This document shows, piece by piece, positions 51,385-60,913 of a stretch of 64,000 nucleotides of DNA. Origin of the DNA: JACCXJ01 sp050740695 (lineage in GTDB: Bacteria; Pseudomonadota; Gammaproteobacteria; JACCXJ01); NCBI GenBank assembly GCA_050740695.1, contig JBOIDR010000001.1, positions 1-64,000 of the forward strand, in the 5' to 3' direction. Under the pieces are notes generated by a model. That model ran no database searches and was not told the DNA's origin. It worked only from the letters and a program-made list of their open reading frames with translations. The translations under genes were made by a program, and so were the position numbers. Numbering within the stretch: position 1 is the first letter of the stretch; every line of letters starts with the position of its first letter.

Positions 51385-54264
51385 CTAGCCCTGGTCGCAC
51401 CCGACTTGCGATTGCCGCGAACCCGCCCTCGCAAGCTCGGCCAAATGAAACCCTTGTACCAACGTCACCCCCATCTCCTCGAGCAGCGTCAAGGTCGCAG
51501 CGTCCTCCACGCCTTCGGCGATGACGGTCCTGCCGTAACAGCGGATCATGGTGGTGATGGCGCGGACGAAGCCGCGATCTCGCGGGTCTGTGGCAAGCCC
51601 CTTCACCAGCGATTGGTCGATCTTGACGAAGCTCGCGGGGAGCTCTTTCAGGTAATAGAGCGAGCTGAAACCGGAGCCGAAATCATCCAAGGCAAAGCGG
51701 ACCCCGAGCGCCACGAGCTCGTCCATGATTCGCCGCGCCAGGGCCATGTCGCCGATCATGTCCGTCTCGGTGATCTCGAAGATGACGCGCATGGGATCCA
51801 GGCCCCTCTTAGCCACGGCTGTCTTGACATGCTCCGCCCAGCGTCCGTCCGCGAGCGCTGCGGTCGAGAGATTCACGGACAGAGACTGCGCAGCGCCCGA
51901 CGCGAGGACCTCTATGGCCAGGCGCGCCGCGTAGCAGTCGATCTCATAGCCCAGACCCGCCCGCTGGGCCGCGGGGAGGAATTCGCCGGGAGAGACGATC
52001 CGGCCGTCCTCGAGTCGGAGCCGCAGGAGCGCCTCGTGGAATGCCACCCTCCCGCTCCCGACCTCGATTACCGGCTCGTACTCGAAAAATAGATGCCCGT
52101 CGACGAGCGCGCGAGATAAAAGGTCCTTCCAATGGATCCCGCCCGCCAGCGCCCCGGCGTCTTCGTGTTCGTGTGCGAACATCCGGAAGCAGGAGCGCCC
52201 GGCGCGCTTGGCCTCGTACATGGCGAGGTCCGCGTGCGCGAGCAGCTCCTCGGAATCGCTGCCGTGCTGGGGCAAGAGCGCGATCCCGATGCTGGCACCG
52301 GTGCGATAACGGCGCTCGCCATAGACGAACGGCACCTGGGCCAGGCGCTCGATGATCTGGCGCGCGAAGGCGGCGGCCCCGTAGGCATCGGTACTCGGCA
52401 TGAGCATCACGAACTCGTCCCCGCCCAGTCGCGCGACGATATCGGACTTACGCGCCCGGGCACGCAATTCCTCGGCGACCCAGCGCAGCAGCGCGTCGCC
52501 CGCGGGATGACCGCTCCTGTCGTTGATCTCCTTGAAGTGGTCGAGGTCGAAGAGCAAGACGGCGGACACCATGCCGCCGCGAGCCACCTGGTCATAGGTG
52601 CGCTTCAGTTCCTCGAGGAAACGGTGGCGGTTGACGAGCCCGGTCAAGCCGTCGTGGTTGGCGAGCCAGCGCATGCGCGATTCCGCCTCCACCCGATCGG
52701 TGACATCGAGGCCGACCGAGAGCACGGCGGTGCCGTCGCTGTGCTCCTCGCGGAGCGGTGTGTGTACCCACACGATCTGCCGTGACTCACCGTCCCGCCG
52801 GGACAGTGGATACTCTTGCTCTAGACGCCGCCCGCCGGTCTGGGTCAGGGCCTCGAGCCCCGCCAGGACCTCCACGTGAGCCTCCACATCCCCAATCAGG
52901 TCCACGAAGCGCCGTCCCTTGAGCTCGGAGGGGGAGAATCCAGTGAGCTGTGCCGCGAGCTCGTTGGCCGCCTGGATCACACCGTAACGCGTCTGCGTCA
53001 CCACCAGCACCTGCGCGGAATCGAGGAGGCCGCGGACGAAGTCGCGCTCGACGGCGAGCTCCTGGTTCTTGGCCGAAATGGCGCGTGCATTCTCTTCGAG
53101 CTGGTCGGAGAGCGTCGCCGCCGTCTCGTACAGGACATCGACCTCGTCGCGAAACTGCGAGGCGGGCTTGGATGCTGAGAGGTCGGCCCGTGCCCGGTCA
53201 TAGGCACCCTCGGCCAGCAAGGGCAACGTCCCTGCCAGGCGCCGCAGGCGCCGCACCGGGAGGGTCACGAGGTACAAGAGGATTAGCTCGGCCACGCCGA
53301 GCGCCCCCGCCGTCGCGACAAACCCTTGGCGCGCGGCGGCGCGGATGGCAGCCAGGCGCGCGCTAACGTCGGCGATGAGGACTACAAATCCGGTCTCGGC
53401 TGGGATGAACTCGGCGAGCGGCACGCGATGGACCTCGTAGCTCGCGCCCCCCCATTCGACGAGCCGGCCGTCATTCAAGGCCGCGGGATCGGGGATGTCG
53501 CCGCTCAGATCCTCGAGCAAGGGCATGATCCGGCTACTCTCCGTGAGCGCCGGCACCACCGTCCCCCACGCAGGCAGGTGCGCGCCACCGTTCCCGCCGG
53601 CCGGTACCACAATGGCGAGATCGGCGCCGGTCAAGGCCCGGAACTCGATGACGAGGTCGGCGATGGACTGGCCGACCGCCAGAACCGCGACGTTTTCGGC
53701 CCCCGCGAGCACCGGCACGAAGGCGTTCAAGAGACAAAGCGGCTGGCAGGCGAGAAGTGTCACCGGGGCCTCCTCACTCCGCACCTCGGCGAGCGCAGCC
53801 CGCAAGCGCGGCTCGGGCAGGTCCTCGGCCTCGGTCTGCGTCCAACGCCACACCCGCTCCTCGCCTTTCTCGCCGGCCAGGAAGAGCTCGATGCGCTGGA
53901 CTTCGAGCTCATAGCCCAGGCTCGCGTAGCGGGCTGCGGCGGTGACGGCCGCCAGCCGCTCGCGATTGCCGGACTTGATGGCGTCCCCGAGGTCCCCCAT
54001 GGACACGATGGCGCTCGCGAGCCGCACCAGGCGATCCGAGGTGCCTTTGAACAGACCCCCGATCTGCTTGCGGTACGACGCCACCTCAGCGGCCCGCTGC
54101 GCCCGGAACTGCTCGGTTAGGTGATACTGGCTGAGGGTGTAGAAGGCGGCGGAGAGAAACAGCAGGAGGCCACTCAGCCACAGGAATGCTTTCCAGTGAA
54201 GACCGAGGAAGCGCCGGCGCTGATCTCCCGGAATCGGGGTCGCGTCTCCCCCGCGTCGTCGCAT
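51385..54264 (-). CDS. Membrane GGDEF-EAL c-di-GMP enzyme with PAS domain
   Basis: 959 residues from ATG at 54264. Order: membrane helix (about 17-40, HWKAFLWLSGLLLFLSAAFY), a large periplasmic sensor region, a second helix (about 300-330), a HAMP-like segment, PAS (about 405-520), GGDEF and EAL. The cyclase site is intact (RLGGDEFVMLMP). The phosphodiesterase residues are also intact: FHEALLRL, LSVNLST, FEITETD, ALDDFGSGFSSL, KIDQSLV and AEGVED. It could make or degrade c-di-GMP in response to a periplasmic ligand. Its ATG overlaps the porin stop, and the terpene synthase follows. Confidence 0.92.
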   Translation of the reverse strand: MRRRGGDATPIPGDQRRRFLGLHWKAFLWLSGLLLFLSAAFYTLSQYHLTEQFRAQRAAEVASYRKQIGGLFKGTSDRLVRLASAIVSMGDLGDAIKSGNRERLAAVTAAARYASLGYELEVQRIELFLAGEKGEERVWRWTQTEAEDLPEPRLRAALAEVRSEEAPVTLLACQPLCLLNAFVPVLAGAENVAVLAVGQSIADLVIEFRALTGADLAIVVPAGGNGGAHLPAWGTVVPALTESSRIMPLLEDLSGDIPDPAALNDGRLVEWGGASYEVHRVPLAEFIPAETGFVVLIADVSARLAAIRAAARQGFVATAGALGVAELILLYLVTLPVRRLRRLAGTLPLLAEGAYDRARADLSASKPASQFRDEVDVLYETAATLSDQLEENARAISAKNQELAVERDFVRGLLDSAQVLVVTQTRYGVIQAANELAAQLTGFSPSELKGRRFVDLIGDVEAHVEVLAGLEALTQTGGRRLEQEYPLSRRDGESRQIVWVHTPLREEHSDGTAVLSVGLDVTDRVEAESRMRWLANHDGLTGLVNRHRFLEELKRTYDQVARGGMVSAVLLFDLDHFKEINDRSGHPAGDALLRWVAEELRARARKSDIVARLGGDEFVMLMPSTDAYGAAAFARQIIERLAQVPFVYGERRYRTGASIGIALLPQHGSDSEELLAHADLAMYEAKRAGRSCFRMFAHEHEDAGALAGGIHWKDLLSRALVDGHLFFEYEPVIEVGSGRVAFHEALLRLRLEDGRIVSPGEFLPAAQRAGLGYEIDCYAARLAIEVLASGAAQSLSVNLSTAALADGRWAEHVKTAVAKRGLDPMRVIFEITETDMIGDMALARRIMDELVALGVRFALDDFGSGFSSLYYLKELPASFVKIDQSLVKGLATDPRDRGFVRAITTMIRCYGRTVIAEGVEDAATLTLLEEMGVTLVQGFHLAELARAGSRQSQVGCDQG

Positions 54265-55517
54265 CAGAATCGATAGGAGAACATCAACGCAAACAGGTCC
54301 CAGTGGCCATCGCTCACCTCGCGCGCCCGCGTGGGGTCGTTGATGCCCGGATTGTCGATGGGTGACAGCCAACCGGTGCCGTCGACGTTGTGATATTCCG
54401 CCGCGACCAGCCAGTCGTCCAGGAATTCCCAACGCAGGCCGAAGGTCAGGTCCTTGGCATAGAAACGGTGCCGGGGGAGCCCGAAGCCACGCCCCGTTGC
54501 GCTACCATCGTGGTCATCGGCATTGGCGAAGAAGGCGTCGTAGCGCGCGACGGCCGACCAACGCGGCGCGAACCGATATTCAGCCTGGAGATAGTAGCTC
54601 TCGGAGGTGTTGTCCACCAAAAACTCGCGGGCCGTACGGTCGGGCGGAAGCATCGGGAAGATCCCGGTCCGATCACTGTTGATCCGAAAATACTCGGCCG
54701 TAAAGCTCCATTCCTCCAGATTGACCTGGGCGGACACGAGCGGCGCGAAGACATTGACGGTTCCGGGCAACGCACCGAGCGAATCGGCTTCGAAATCCAG
54801 GTCCAAGTCCACGGCAGTGAAGCGCAGGCGGAAACGCCCTTCCTGCCATTCGTAGCCTGCGCGGCCTACGAAAACCCGCCCACCCAGAGTCCCCTGCACC
54901 CGTGGGATCCCAGTGAGAAAGTCGATGGCGCTGTCGGTGATCGGGTCTCCGACCAGAAGCTCGGTAGTGAAGGCGTGATCGCCGAAACGGTAACGACCAT
55001 AGGCGATACCGCCATCCGAAGCAAGCTCCCCTGTGCGCAGCTGTAAGGAATCAAAATAGATAGATTGAGGCAGGAGCACGCTGGGCCGGGTCCAAACGGC
55101 GTCACGGGCCTCGTTGTAGAGGCCGAAGGGGTTCTTCACGCGCCCCCCCCGGATACCAAAGGTCAAGTCATCGCGAACCGGCAGGCTGAGATCGAGGTTG
55201 GCGTAATCGAGTCGGAAACCGAGATCGTCCGACCCCCCCGCGTCGCGATAAATACCCTGCACGGCAAACAGGAGGTTCGACAGAGGGTGCCCCAGGACGT
55301 TGAGCCCGAGCTCGGTGAACTCCAGGCTCCCATCGCCCTGGCTGTTGCCGAAGAAGTCGTTGGCAGAGGTATAGGTATAGCCCTGGCTTGCGAACCCATG
55401 CATCTGGAAGTCGCGGAACCCGAGGTCGATGGCATGAGCCGGTGTCGCTAGACCGACGAGTAGCCCCATGACCCCTCGCAAGACCGGTGCGATGCCTCGC
55501 GGTGATGTCCTCAGCAT
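54264..55517 (-). CDS. Outer-membrane porin-like beta-barrel
   Basis: 417 residues. A signal peptide ends near TPAHA at about residue 29. The mature protein is rich in alternating beta strands and ends in FALMFSYRF, an aromatic C-terminal signal for BAM insertion. Features such as GIRGGRVKNPFGLYNEARDA are seen in putative porins placed beside periplasmic-binding-protein and c-di-GMP genes. The stop overlaps the GGDEF-EAL start (TGATG). The pore substrate is unknown. Confidence 0.82.
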   Translation of the reverse strand: MLRTSPRGIAPVLRGVMGLLVGLATPAHAIDLGFRDFQMHGFASQGYTYTSANDFFGNSQGDGSLEFTELGLNVLGHPLSNLLFAVQGIYRDAGGSDDLGFRLDYANLDLSLPVRDDLTFGIRGGRVKNPFGLYNEARDAVWTRPSVLLPQSIYFDSLQLRTGELASDGGIAYGRYRFGDHAFTTELLVGDPITDSAIDFLTGIPRVQGTLGGRVFVGRAGYEWQEGRFRLRFTAVDLDLDFEADSLGALPGTVNVFAPLVSAQVNLEEWSFTAEYFRINSDRTGIFPMLPPDRTAREFLVDNTSESYYLQAEYRFAPRWSAVARYDAFFANADDHDGSATGRGFGLPRHRFYAKDLTFGLRWEFLDDWLVAAEYHNVDGTGWLSPIDNPGINDPTRAREVSDGHWDLFALMFSYRF

Positions 55518-55535
55518 GATCCCCTCCTGCTACTC

Positions 55536-55985
55536 TTACTCTTCCGCATAGCCGATGGCACCCGGCGTTTCATCGACGCGCTCGCGGACCTCCTGCGGGG
55601 TGTTCACGACCGTGGGCGGTACGCCGGTCCCCGAATACAGGATCCGGTCCCAGGTCGAGCGCAACTGATAGGGATAGACCCCCAGGACCTCCTTACTGAA
55701 ACGCACATGGAGAGGATGCCGATCCGGGAGCACGAAGACCCGGATCGGATCGCCTTTCGGCCATTTGGTCTGGCGGGCAAAAAAAATGTCGCGCAGCTCG
55801 GTGCGCGTCAGAGATGTGACGCTATCCCGCGAACCGGCGTAGGGCACGACGCGCGAGTCTGCGGCGCTAGCCCCGAGGCACCAGAGGCCCAGGACTGCGC
55901 AGCAAACGCGCAACGGCAATGACCCAAGCCGGCGGCCACGTTTAGCCGCACCCAAGCGGCCTCCCTCGGTGGAACGCAGGCGCAT
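55536..55985 (-). CDS. PstS-like periplasmic substrate-binding domain protein, small
   Basis: 149 residues from ATG at 55985. A hydrophobic export signal (LRVCCAVLGLWCLGASAADS) is followed by a short PBP-like domain: SLTRTELRDIFFARQTKWPK, VFVLPDRHPLHVRFSKEVLG and STWDRILYSGTGVPP. The end, DETPGAIGYAEE, stops about ten residues earlier than related PstS-like proteins. Such small proteins often precede a porin and a GGDEF/EAL sensor. It starts the four-gene run that ends in the terpene synthase; a sensory role for the periplasmic ligand is inferred. Confidence 0.8.
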   Translation of the reverse strand: MRLRSTEGGRLGAAKRGRRLGSLPLRVCCAVLGLWCLGASAADSRVVPYAGSRDSVTSLTRTELRDIFFARQTKWPKGDPIRVFVLPDRHPLHVRFSKEVLGVYPYQLRSTWDRILYSGTGVPPTVVNTPQEVRERVDETPGAIGYAEE

Positions 55986-56084
55986 TTCCCCCAAGCCCCC
56001 CTTCCCAACGCTTTAAGCTTAGCAGACTACGGGCCGAGAGGCATGCTTGCACAAGTTGTTGCGCAGGAGCCTTGAAACTCGCAG

Positions 56085-57704
56085 CTATACATACCCCCGC
56101 TGCCGTAAATACAACTCGATGTCCTCGCGGGAAAAGCCCAAGCGCTTAGCGATCCGATCGGCGTGGCTCACGGTCGAGATCCCGTCGATGAGCCGATAGG
56201 TCGGCGCCTCACCGGCGAACTCCACCTGCCGGCAGGCCGCAGATCGCCGGCGGCGAAAGCGCTCGACCAGCTCGTGGTTATGCGTGATGAGGATCGTGCT
56301 GCTGCCGATGCGGCCGAAGCCCGACAGGATGGCCTCGGAGATCGCGATCTTCTCCTCGTAAGTCGTGCCCTCCGCCATCTCGTCCAGGATCACGAGCGAC
56401 TTGGGCGAGGCGCCGAGGAAGATCGATTTGGTGCGCACCAGCTCGGTCCCGAAACGGCCCTCGGCGTCGGTGAGCGATCCCGCCTCCGGGGTCTGGTAGA
56501 AGATGCGATCCGAGATCGCCACCTCGGCTTCCGAGGCCGGGACATAGCCGCCGATCTGGGCCAGCAGTTGCACCTGGGCGATGGTCTTGCAAAGCGCCGT
56601 CTTGCCGCCGCTGTTGGGACCGGTGATGAGGGTGAGCCGCGTGTCCTTTAGGTCGATGTCGTTCGGGACGTAATCGTGGTTCCCGGATCCCAGGATCGGA
56701 TTACGCGCGCCGCGGAGCCTCAGGAAGTGTCTCGGCGAGTCCACCACCCTGGGGAGGACCGTCGCGGAACCGAAGGACCGCGCATAGCGGTGCAGGGCCA
56801 AGAGCTCGTCGATCCGCCCGAGGGCCGCGAGCACGCGGCGCACCTCGTCCGCCGCCCGAAAGCAATCGCGCAAGGGATAGACGAACTGGTCGCGGTCGAA
56901 TCCACCCACGGCCGGGACATACAAGAGAGCCACCGGCAGCAACAGCACGAACGAGATCCCGGCGAGCGGGGACACGGGCAACCCGGCCGGAAACGGGTTC
57001 AACTGGCCGAGGAGCACCACGCACAAAGCCAAACCGAAGAGGAGCCCCGGCTTGAACAAGGATGGCCGAAACCGAAACGCCGGCCACCACTTGGGTTTCT
57101 CGCCCGGGAGGCGGATCCCGCGCTCGGTGAGGTACACCGGACCACGCATCAGCGCACAGGCGCGCGCCTCGGCGAACCCGGCGAGGGTCTCGATCAGCTC
57201 GTTGAGGTAAGCGCTTTCGGGATGCGGGAGGTCACGCGCCATCGCAGTGATCTCCAACAGGAAGCGTGTGCCGTGGCGGTACTGTGCATAGCCGTAGCCG
57301 TCGAACTCGAGCTTCCCGGCGGCCGTGCCCAGCATACCCGTGAAGGCCCCGAAGAGAAGGTGGTAGAGGATCGATTCGCCTTTCTGCGCCCAGGCCACCA
57401 GGGACTCGAGTCGCTCACGCAGATCGTCGCGCGCATCGAGCTCCCGCAGGGCTTGTTGGCGCGCTTCGATGGCGGGAAGGCCATCACACGGCCGGCACAG
57501 GGAGGAATACAGGCTCGCCTGGCCGATGGTGGTGCGACAGGTATTCAGGGTGTCGAAGAGCCTCTGCACCTCGATGGCGCGGAAGGTATCGGGATCGAGG
57601 ATGCCCGGGGCGCGATCGAAATCGATGCCCACGGCGCGCACCGCCGCACGCGGGTCGCGAGCCACTGCCAGCGCTTCGAAAAATCGGCCCACGGTATCGG
57701 GCAT
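56085..57704 (-). CDS. MutS-like ATPase with internal membrane helices
   Basis: 539 residues from ATG at 57704. It lacks the mismatch-recognition and connector domains. An N-terminal helical lever-like part (residues 1-210) resembles the MutS core. Two hydrophobic helices then follow at about 223-245 and 250-270 (LLFGLALCVVLLGQLNPF and GISFVLLLPVALLYVP). The ATPase has Walker A LITGPNSGGKTALCKTIAQV and Walker B SLVILDEMAEGTTYEEKIAI, and ends with THNHELVERF and a C-terminal helix. Membrane-anchored MutS-like ATPases of this type are widespread but uncharacterised. It is divergent from the ABC operon starting 68 bp away. Confidence 0.85.
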   Translation of the reverse strand: MPDTVGRFFEALAVARDPRAAVRAVGIDFDRAPGILDPDTFRAIEVQRLFDTLNTCRTTIGQASLYSSLCRPCDGLPAIEARQQALRELDARDDLRERLESLVAWAQKGESILYHLLFGAFTGMLGTAAGKLEFDGYGYAQYRHGTRFLLEITAMARDLPHPESAYLNELIETLAGFAEARACALMRGPVYLTERGIRLPGEKPKWWPAFRFRPSLFKPGLLFGLALCVVLLGQLNPFPAGLPVSPLAGISFVLLLPVALLYVPAVGGFDRDQFVYPLRDCFRAADEVRRVLAALGRIDELLALHRYARSFGSATVLPRVVDSPRHFLRLRGARNPILGSGNHDYVPNDIDLKDTRLTLITGPNSGGKTALCKTIAQVQLLAQIGGYVPASEAEVAISDRIFYQTPEAGSLTDAEGRFGTELVRTKSIFLGASPKSLVILDEMAEGTTYEEKIAISEAILSGFGRIGSSTILITHNHELVERFRRRRSAACRQVEFAGEAPTYRLIDGISTVSHADRIAKRLGFSREDIELYLRQRGYV

Positions 57705-57771
57705 GGGTACGGCCCCTCGGTCGCCGCAAGCGGTTTGCAATCGTGAAGGAGAAGGGAATAATAACGCGCCC

Positions 57772-58731
57772 ATGACGGCGCACACACTGATCGAGGCCCG
57801 CGACCTGTATCGATACTATGGCGGCCTCTGCGCGGTGCAGGCCGTCAGCCTCGCCCTACGGCGGAGCGAGGTCCTGGGCTTCCTCGGGCCGAACGGCGCC
57901 GGCAAGACCACCACCATGCGGATGCTGTGCGGGACGCTCGCCCCGAGCGCCGGGGACATCAGGGTCAACGGCCTGGACCTCTTAGCAGAGCCCAAGAAGG
58001 CCAAGGCCCATCTCGGCTACCTCCCCGAGCACCCCCCGCTGTACCACGAGCTCACGGTGGACGAATTTCTCCTCTACTGTGCCCGCATCCATCGCGTCCC
58101 ACGCGCCGGGCTCGGCCAGGCGCTCCTGTGGACCAAACGCCGCTCCGGGCTCGAAACGGTGGGCGGCCGCCTGATCGGCAACCTCTCCAAGGGCTATCAG
58201 CAGCGCGTCGGGATCGCCCAGGCGATCCTCCATCGCCCGGCCGTGGTGGTCTTGGATGAACCCACCATCGGCCTGGACCCCATCCAGATCCGCGAGATCC
58301 GCGACCTGATCGGCGACCTGCGCGCCGAGCACGGTGTCATCCTCTCGACCCACATCCTGACCGAGGTCCAGGCGGTGTGCGACCGCGTGCTGATCATCCA
58401 CGAAGGCCGGGTGGTGCTTGACGACACGGTGGCACACCTGACCCGCGAGCACCATCTCGCGGGCCTGCGCATCGCCCTGCGCCGGCCGCCCGGGATCGCA
58501 TATCTGCACGCCCTCCCTGGCGTCACCGAGGTGCGGCGGATCGGTGACGAGCGTTTTTTGATCCGCTCGCAGCCCGACCGGGACCCCGCTGAATCGCTGG
58601 TCGAACAGGCCGCGGAGGGGCGCTGGGGCCTCTATGAGATGGTGCCGGAGGCGCGCTCGCTCGAGGAGACCTTCGTGCAGATCACCTGTGGCGAGGGACC
58701 TGCCCCTGCGGTCACCGAGGCGGCCTCGTGA
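57772..58731 (+). CDS. ABC transporter ATPase (GldA-like)
   Basis: 319 residues from ATG at 57772, preceded by GAAGGAGAAGGG. Walker A is GFLGPNGAGKTTTMRMLCGT, the signature is NLSKGYQQRVGIAQAILHRP and Walker B is AVVVLDEPTIGLDP. The C-terminal 80 residues form a regulatory extension. With the next three genes it matches the Gld-type ABC cassette (ATPase, ABC-2 permease, GldG-like, DUF4340), which in Bacteroidetes is linked with gliding. In Proteobacteria the cargo is unknown. Confidence 0.93.
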   Translation: MTAHTLIEARDLYRYYGGLCAVQAVSLALRRSEVLGFLGPNGAGKTTTMRMLCGTLAPSAGDIRVNGLDLLAEPKKAKAHLGYLPEHPPLYHELTVDEFLLYCARIHRVPRAGLGQALLWTKRRSGLETVGGRLIGNLSKGYQQRVGIAQAILHRPAVVVLDEPTIGLDPIQIREIRDLIGDLRAEHGVILSTHILTEVQAVCDRVLIIHEGRVVLDDTVAHLTREHHLAGLRIALRRPPGIAYLHALPGVTEVRRIGDERFLIRSQPDRDPAESLVEQAAEGRWGLYEMVPEARSLEETFVQITCGEGPAPAVTEAAS

Positions 58732-59477
58732 TCGGCGTCATCGCGCGCCGCGAGTTGCAGAGCCTGTTCGCGTCACCACTGGCCTGGGCGGTGCTCTGCG
58801 TGATCCAGATCATCCTGGCCTACATCTTCTTGAGTCGCATCGAGCTGTTCGTGCAATTCCAGCCGCGCCTCCTGGGCCTCGAAGGTGCTCCCGGTCTCAC
58901 CGATCTCGTGGTCGCGCCGCTCTTCGGCACCACCGCGATCACGCTCTTGCTGGTCGCGCCGCTCCTCACCATGCGCACCTTCGCCGAAGAACGCCGCAAC
59001 GGGACCTTGAACCTATTGCTCGCGGCCCCGCTCTCGATGACCGAGATCACGCTGGGTAAATACCTGGGTCTCTTCGGGTTTTTCATGCTCATGCTATCGC
59101 TCGTCGGCCTGATGCCGCTCGCCTTGCTCCTCGGCGGGCAACTGGACTTCGGCCAACTCGGCGCCGGGTTTCTGGGCCTCGGCCTGCTCATCGCCGCCTT
59201 CGTGGCGATCGGGTTGTTCCTCTCGGTGCTGACCGATCACCCGACCGTGGCCGGGGTGAGTACCTTCGGCGCTCTCTTGCTCCTCTGGATCGTCGATTGG
59301 GCCGGGGAATCGGGGGAGGCGAGCGGAGTCCTCCATTATCTATCGCTCCTGAGCCACTACGAGCCCTTGCTCAAGGGGATGTTCGACTCCGCGGACCTCG
59401 TCTACTACGCGCTCCTGACGGCGCTGTTCCTGATCTTGACCGTGTGGCGCCTGGACGCCGAGCGGCTGCCGCGCTAG
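58728..59477 (+). CDS. ABC-2 permease (GldF-like)
   Basis: 249 residues from a GTG start that overlaps the ATPase stop by 4 nt. Six membrane helices are visible, starting MIGVIARRELQSLFASPLAW. RTFAEERRNGTLNLLLAAPL is the family-typical coupling region. It forms the membrane part of the Gld-type ABC complex. Confidence 0.92.
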   Translation: MIGVIARRELQSLFASPLAWAVLCVIQIILAYIFLSRIELFVQFQPRLLGLEGAPGLTDLVVAPLFGTTAITLLLVAPLLTMRTFAEERRNGTLNLLLAAPLSMTEITLGKYLGLFGFFMLMLSLVGLMPLALLLGGQLDFGQLGAGFLGLGLLIAAFVAIGLFLSVLTDHPTVAGVSTFGALLLLWIVDWAGESGEASGVLHYLSLLSHYEPLLKGMFDSADLVYYALLTALFLILTVWRLDAERLPR

Positions 59478-59490
59478 CAAGCCGCCCCCG

Positions 59491-60903
59491 ATGATGGTCC
59501 CGCACCGACGGCGGTTACGCCTACACAGCGCCCTGTCGGGGATCCTCCTCATCACCATCTGCGGTCTCCTCGCCTGGCTCAGCACGCGCTATCACCACAC
59601 CGCGGACTGGACCAGCGGTGGACGCCATACCCTGTCGGAGGCGAGCACCGCGTTGCTAGCACGGTTGCAGGGCCCGGTCGAGATCATCGGTTACGCGCGT
59701 CCCGATGCCGAGTTGCGCGGTGTCATCGAGGATCTGATCGAGCGCTTCCGGCGGATCAAGCCCGACATCGGCCTGCGCTTCGTGGACCCCGACAAGGCCC
59801 CCGACGAGGTCCGCGATCTGCGCATCCAGACCGACGGGGAACTGGTCATCCGCTATGCGGCGCAGAGCGAGCACGTCGAAGAGCACACCGAGGAGGCGCT
59901 GACCAACGCCCTGCAGCGCGTCTTGCGGGGCGGGGAGCGTTTCGTCGTGTTCCTGGAAGGGCACGGGGAACGCAACCCGCTGGGCCATGCCAACCATGAC
60001 CTCGACCAGTTCGCGGAGGAGCTCGGCAAGCGTGGGATCAAGGTCCAGGGACTGAACCTGGCGGGCAATCCCGTGATCCCCGACAACACCTCGGTGCTCG
60101 TGATCGCGAGCCCCGAGGTCGACTACCTGCCGCGCGAGGTGGAGATCGTCTCCGCCTACCTGAAGCGGGGTGGCAACCTCCTGTGGCTCGCGGACCCCGG
60201 ACCACTGCGCGGGCTCGATGGCCTCGCCAGAGACCTCGGGCTCAAGCTGTCCCCGGGCACCCTGGTCGATCCGGCGACCGCGGTCTTTGGCATAGACCAT
60301 CCGGCGATGGTGCCGGTGACCGGTTATCCATCGACGCCACCGGTCGCCGGATTCCGCTACCTCACGGTCTTCCCCTACGCACGCGAGGTCGAGGCCGAGG
60401 CCCGGGACGAATGGCAGGCGGCACCCTTGCTCTCCTCGGGGGCAGATGCCTGGATCGAGACCGGCAAGCTCGAGGGCGAGCTGCGCTACGACGAGGGCAG
60501 CGACCACCATGGCCCGCTCGACATCGCTCTGCGACTGACACGTAATCGAACGACCGCGGCCGACTCTTCAAGGCAAGAACCGGAGTCAACACCCGACGAC
60601 GAAAAGTCGCAGAAATCGCCAAGCCCACCGCCCGAACAAAGGGTCGTGGTGTTCGGGGATGGCGATTTCTTGTCGAACCGCTACCTCGGCAACAGTGGCA
60701 ACCTGGACCTCGGGCTCAAGACCTTCAACTGGCTGGCCAGCGACGAGGCCTTGATCGAGGTCCCAGCCGGCATGGCCATCGACCGGCGGCTCGACCTCTC
60801 CGACACCCAGGCCGCGCTGATCAGCATAGGGTTCCTGATGCTGCTACCTGCGGTGCTCGGCGGGATGGGGTTCTTCGTTTGGCTGAGACGGCGCCGCGCG
60901 TGA
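59491..60903 (+). CDS. GldG-like ABC-associated protein
   Basis: 470 residues. An N-terminal membrane helix (LSGILLITICGLLAWLSTRY) precedes a large periplasmic domain with WTSGGRHTLSEASTALLARL, VVFLEGHGERNPLGHANHDL and a Rossmann-like YLKRGGNLLWLADPGPLRGL region. A second helix lies at the C-terminus (ISIGFLMLLPAVLGGMGFFV). A low-complexity linker (about 350-378, rich in Ser/Pro/Glu) lies before FGDGDFLSNRY. Members are accessory subunits of ABC-2 transporters. Confidence 0.9.
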   Translation: MMVPHRRRLRLHSALSGILLITICGLLAWLSTRYHHTADWTSGGRHTLSEASTALLARLQGPVEIIGYARPDAELRGVIEDLIERFRRIKPDIGLRFVDPDKAPDEVRDLRIQTDGELVIRYAAQSEHVEEHTEEALTNALQRVLRGGERFVVFLEGHGERNPLGHANHDLDQFAEELGKRGIKVQGLNLAGNPVIPDNTSVLVIASPEVDYLPREVEIVSAYLKRGGNLLWLADPGPLRGLDGLARDLGLKLSPGTLVDPATAVFGIDHPAMVPVTGYPSTPPVAGFRYLTVFPYAREVEAEARDEWQAAPLLSSGADAWIETGKLEGELRYDEGSDHHGPLDIALRLTRNRTTAADSSRQEPESTPDDEKSQKSPSPPPEQRVVVFGDGDFLSNRYLGNSGNLDLGLKTFNWLASDEALIEVPAGMAIDRRLDLSDTQAALISIGFLMLLPAVLGGMGFFVWLRRRRA

Positions 60904-60913
60904 GGCAGACGCA

